Source: Aequorivita vladivostokensis
Lineage (GTDB): Bacteria; Bacteroidota; Bacteroidia; Flavobacteriales; Flavobacteriaceae
NCBI RefSeq assembly: GCF_000952855.1
Contig: NZ_JSVU01000004.1
Coordinates: 248,001 to 312,000, forward strand
Reading direction: 5' to 3'
DNA: 64,000 nt
The translations under genes and the position numbers were made by a program. Under the pieces are notes generated by a model. The model saw nothing but the letters and a program-made list of their open reading frames with translations. It made no database searches and had not been told where the DNA came from. This document shows positions 62,026 to 64,000 of the stretch, piece by piece; the stretch's first letter is position 1, and every line of letters starts with the position of its first letter.

Positions 62026-63624
62026 GTGAAAGATTTTGCCCAACTCATAAAAAAACTCGATAGCACCAACAAAACCAATGAAAAGGTTGCTGCGCTCACG
62101 GAGTATTTTCAAAATGCGAATGATGCAGATAAACTTTGGACCATCGCAATTCTTTCGCATCGAAGACCAAAACGTCCCGTAAATACTACACTTCTTCGGC
62201 TTTGGGCAACTGAAATCAGCGGGATTCCGCTGTGGCTTTTTGAGGAAAGTTATCACATTGTTGGCGATTTGGCGGAAACTATTGCTTTGATTATTCCCAG
62301 TTGCGAGCGCAGCGAAGTAACCTCTAAGTCGTTATCTCAATACATCCTCGAAATAATCGAACTTCGAACCTTTCCCGAAGAGGAAAAAAAGAAATATCTG
62401 CACGATAATTGGCTGGCGCTAAATTATTTTGAACGTTTCGTTTTCAATAAAATTCTTACCGGAAGTTTTAGAATTGGAGTGAGCCAAAAATTGATGACAC
62501 GCGCCCTTTCAAAAGCTACCGGAATTGACGAAGACATTCTCGCTTATAAACTGATGGGCGATTGGACCCCCGAAAAAACAACCTATAAAAAACTTATTCT
62601 CGAGCAAAACGAAGAGGATTATCTCAGCAAACCGTATCCATTTTATTTGGCGTATGCGGTGGAGGATAATTTTCAGGAGGATTTGGGACCCATTTCAGAT
62701 TGGAGCTTTGAGCATAAATGGGACGGTATCCGAAGTCAGGTAATCATTCGAAACGATGAGGTTTTCGTTTGGTCGCGGGGTGAGGAATTGGTAACCGATA
62801 AATATCCCGAATTTCAGGATTTCCTAAAAGTAATTCCCAATGGAACCGTGATTGATGGCGAAATCCTGCCTTTCGGCGAAGGAGAGATTGGTAATTTCAA
62901 CGCACTTCAAACTAGAATTGGGCGAAAGAATATTTCCAAAGCACTGCTGAAAAAAACGCCCGTGATTTTGAATGCCTATGATTTGTTGGAATGGCAGGGT
63001 GAGGATATTCGCCAAAAACCTTTTTCGGAACGGAGAAAAATTTTGGATAAATTGATTCAAAATATCAATTCCGAAGAAATTGGTATCTATTTAAGCGAAA
63101 CAATGAATTTTGATACTTGGGAAGAAGCCGCCAAGGAAAGAGACCTTTCACGAGAAAAACGTAGTGAAGGTTTGATGTTGAAACGAAAGGATTCACCATA
63201 CTTAGTTGGAAGAAAAAAAGGCGATTGGTGGAAGTGGAAGATAGATCCCTTCACAATCGACGCAGTGTTAACTTACGCCATGCGCGGCCACGGAAGGCGG
63301 GCAAATCTTTATACAGATTACACTTTTGCTCTTTGGGACGAGGGCGAATTGGTAACTTTTGCCAAAGCCTATTCCGGACTGACGGATGCAGAATTTAGGC
63401 AAGTGGACGCATGGATAAAACGGAATACTTTGGAGCGTTTTGGTCCCGTGCGCAGCGTAACGCCACAGCACGTTTTTGAAATTGCCTTTGAGGGAATCGC
63501 GGAAAGCAGTCGGCATAAAAGTGGGATTGCCACGCGTTTTCCACGGATTCTTCGTTGGCGAAAAGATAAACCCATTGAAGAAGCAAACACCCTTTCTGAC
63601 CTAAAAGCATTAATCCCGAAATGA
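62026..63624 (+). CDS. ATP-dependent DNA ligase
   Basis: A 532-residue ATP-dependent ligase of the bacterial type found with MBL exonuclease and Lhr-like helicase. The nucleotidyl-acceptor Lys is K231 in FEHKWDGIR; DGEILPFGEGE (about 283), SEGLMLKRKDSPY (about 377) and WWKWKIDPFTIDAV (about 404) are motifs III to V. The start is GTG at 62026, 3 bases after the exonuclease stop. It is separate from the replicative NAD-dependent ligase, so probably a repair enzyme. Confidence 0.94.
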   Translation: MKDFAQLIKKLDSTNKTNEKVAALTEYFQNANDADKLWTIAILSHRRPKRPVNTTLLRLWATEISGIPLWLFEESYHIVGDLAETIALIIPSCERSEVTSKSLSQYILEIIELRTFPEEEKKKYLHDNWLALNYFERFVFNKILTGSFRIGVSQKLMTRALSKATGIDEDILAYKLMGDWTPEKTTYKKLILEQNEEDYLSKPYPFYLAYAVEDNFQEDLGPISDWSFEHKWDGIRSQVIIRNDEVFVWSRGEELVTDKYPEFQDFLKVIPNGTVIDGEILPFGEGEIGNFNALQTRIGRKNISKALLKKTPVILNAYDLLEWQGEDIRQKPFSERRKILDKLIQNINSEEIGIYLSETMNFDTWEEAAKERDLSREKRSEGLMLKRKDSPYLVGRKKGDWWKWKIDPFTIDAVLTYAMRGHGRRANLYTDYTFALWDEGELVTFAKAYSGLTDAEFRQVDAWIKRNTLERFGPVRSVTPQHVFEIAFEGIAESSRHKSGIATRFPRILRWRKDKPIEEANTLSDLKALIPK

Positions 63625-64000
63625 AACAAGCCGAACTCATTTCCATCGCCGAGGATTGGTTTCAATCAAAAAATTGGAAATCATTTCCCTTCCAACACAA
63701 AACCTGGAAAGCCTTCCTCGACGGTAAGCACGGCCTGTTAAACGCCCCGACCGGTAGCGGAAAAACATACGCACTTTGGGTGCCGATTGTGCTTCAGTAC
63801 TTAAAGGAAAACACCGATTATAAAACGAAACACAAAAAAGGATTAAAGGCAATTTGGATTACACCTTTGCGAGCACTTTCCGTAGAAATTCAGCAAGCGG
63901 CACAACGTTTTGCAGATGATTTGGGAACGGGTTTGACCGTGGGAATCCGTACGGGCGATACTTCGCAGAGCGAACGCGCAAAACAGAAACGCCAAATGCC
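63621..64000 (+). CDS. Ligase-associated DEXH-box helicase, N-terminal part
   Basis: About 126 codons of a gene that runs off the window. The ATG at 63621 overlaps the ligase stop (ATGA). Helicase motif I APTGSGKT is at residues 42-49, TPLRAL (motif Ia) near residue 86 and IRTGDTSQSE (motif Ib) at about 112-121, as in Lhr-like SF2 helicases of this operon. DEXH and later motifs are beyond the window. A phosphoesterase gene often comes next, which I cannot check. Confidence 0.9.
   Translation, partial: MKQAELISIAEDWFQSKNWKSFPFQHKTWKAFLDGKHGLLNAPTGSGKTYALWVPIVLQYLKENTDYKTKHKKGLKAIWITPLRALSVEIQQAAQRFADDLGTGLTVGIRTGDTSQSERAKQKRQM

Overview
The window is a chromosomal segment from a Gram-negative member of the Bacteroidota, almost certainly a (probably marine) Flavobacteriaceae species. 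The evidence is the promoter style (TAnnTTTG minus-7 boxes), AT-rich intergenic DNA, many Bacteroidota-restricted families (DUF4837, DUF6909, DUF6341, DUF6427, DUF4254, DUF6168, DUF5995), a SprE/PorW-type lipoprotein of the type IX secretion system (T9SS), two T9SS cargo genes, an OlsF-like aminolipid acyltransferase, and an atpBEFHAG operon without atpDC. The genus cannot be named from sequence alone. The first and last genes run off the window.

Region 1 (1-4840) holds housekeeping genes: a DUF4837 fragment, tatA, an M23 peptidase, a GH3 family protein and a DUF6909 protein whose promoter lies almost on its start codon. Region 2 (4843-32925) is a large cell-surface polysaccharide locus. It starts with the four dTDP-L-rhamnose genes (rfbBACD) and continues with a Wzz-like protein and wecB/wecC (UDP-ManNAcA). 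A visibly AT-richer variable core follows: two lipoproteins (one a polysaccharide-lyase-like protein), a Wzx flippase, four Wzy/WaaL-like membrane proteins, a GT4 glycosyltransferase, an FN3 lipoprotein and two T9SS cargo genes on the opposite strand. One cargo gene is cut by a single in-frame TGA; the other is a BspA-like protein with 12 exact-length 25-residue repeats. The locus closes with a WecG/TagA transferase, ugd, a UDP-glucuronate decarboxylase, an initiating sugar-phosphate transferase, and a convergent glycosyltransferase plus CapK-like ligase. Together they predict a glycan containing rhamnose, ManNAcA and xylose or glucuronate residues, built by a Wzx/Wzy-type route.

Region 3 (33013-39754) has purD, two small Flavobacteria-specific membrane genes, a type II restriction-modification unit, DUF4254 and a GT9 transferase. 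The R-M unit is the most unusual spot. A UPF0175/DUF3368 toxin-antitoxin pair sits between nuclease and methylase, and a 22-codon remnant of a diverged methylase start is left behind at the nuclease stop. Region 4 (39755-50433) has a repeat-bearing intergenic stretch, a ferredoxin-reductase-like flavoprotein, sprE, a bactofilin, atpZ, DUF6168 and atpBEFHAG. Region 5 (50474-60821) is a set of small envelope and metabolic genes: an outer-membrane protein, lipoproteins, cupin and VOC proteins, a D-2-hydroxyacid dehydrogenase, TM2, DUF5995, OlsF-like, aspartate kinase, GNAT, fbp and TerB. A hexanucleotide microsatellite and a palindromic divergent promoter lie between the GNAT gene and fbp. Region 6 (61000-64000) is the ligase-associated DNA processing operon (MBL exonuclease, ATP-dependent ligase, DEXH helicase start).

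Several intergenic gaps carry palindromic repeat elements. I saw no rRNA, tRNA, CRISPR array or transposase gene.
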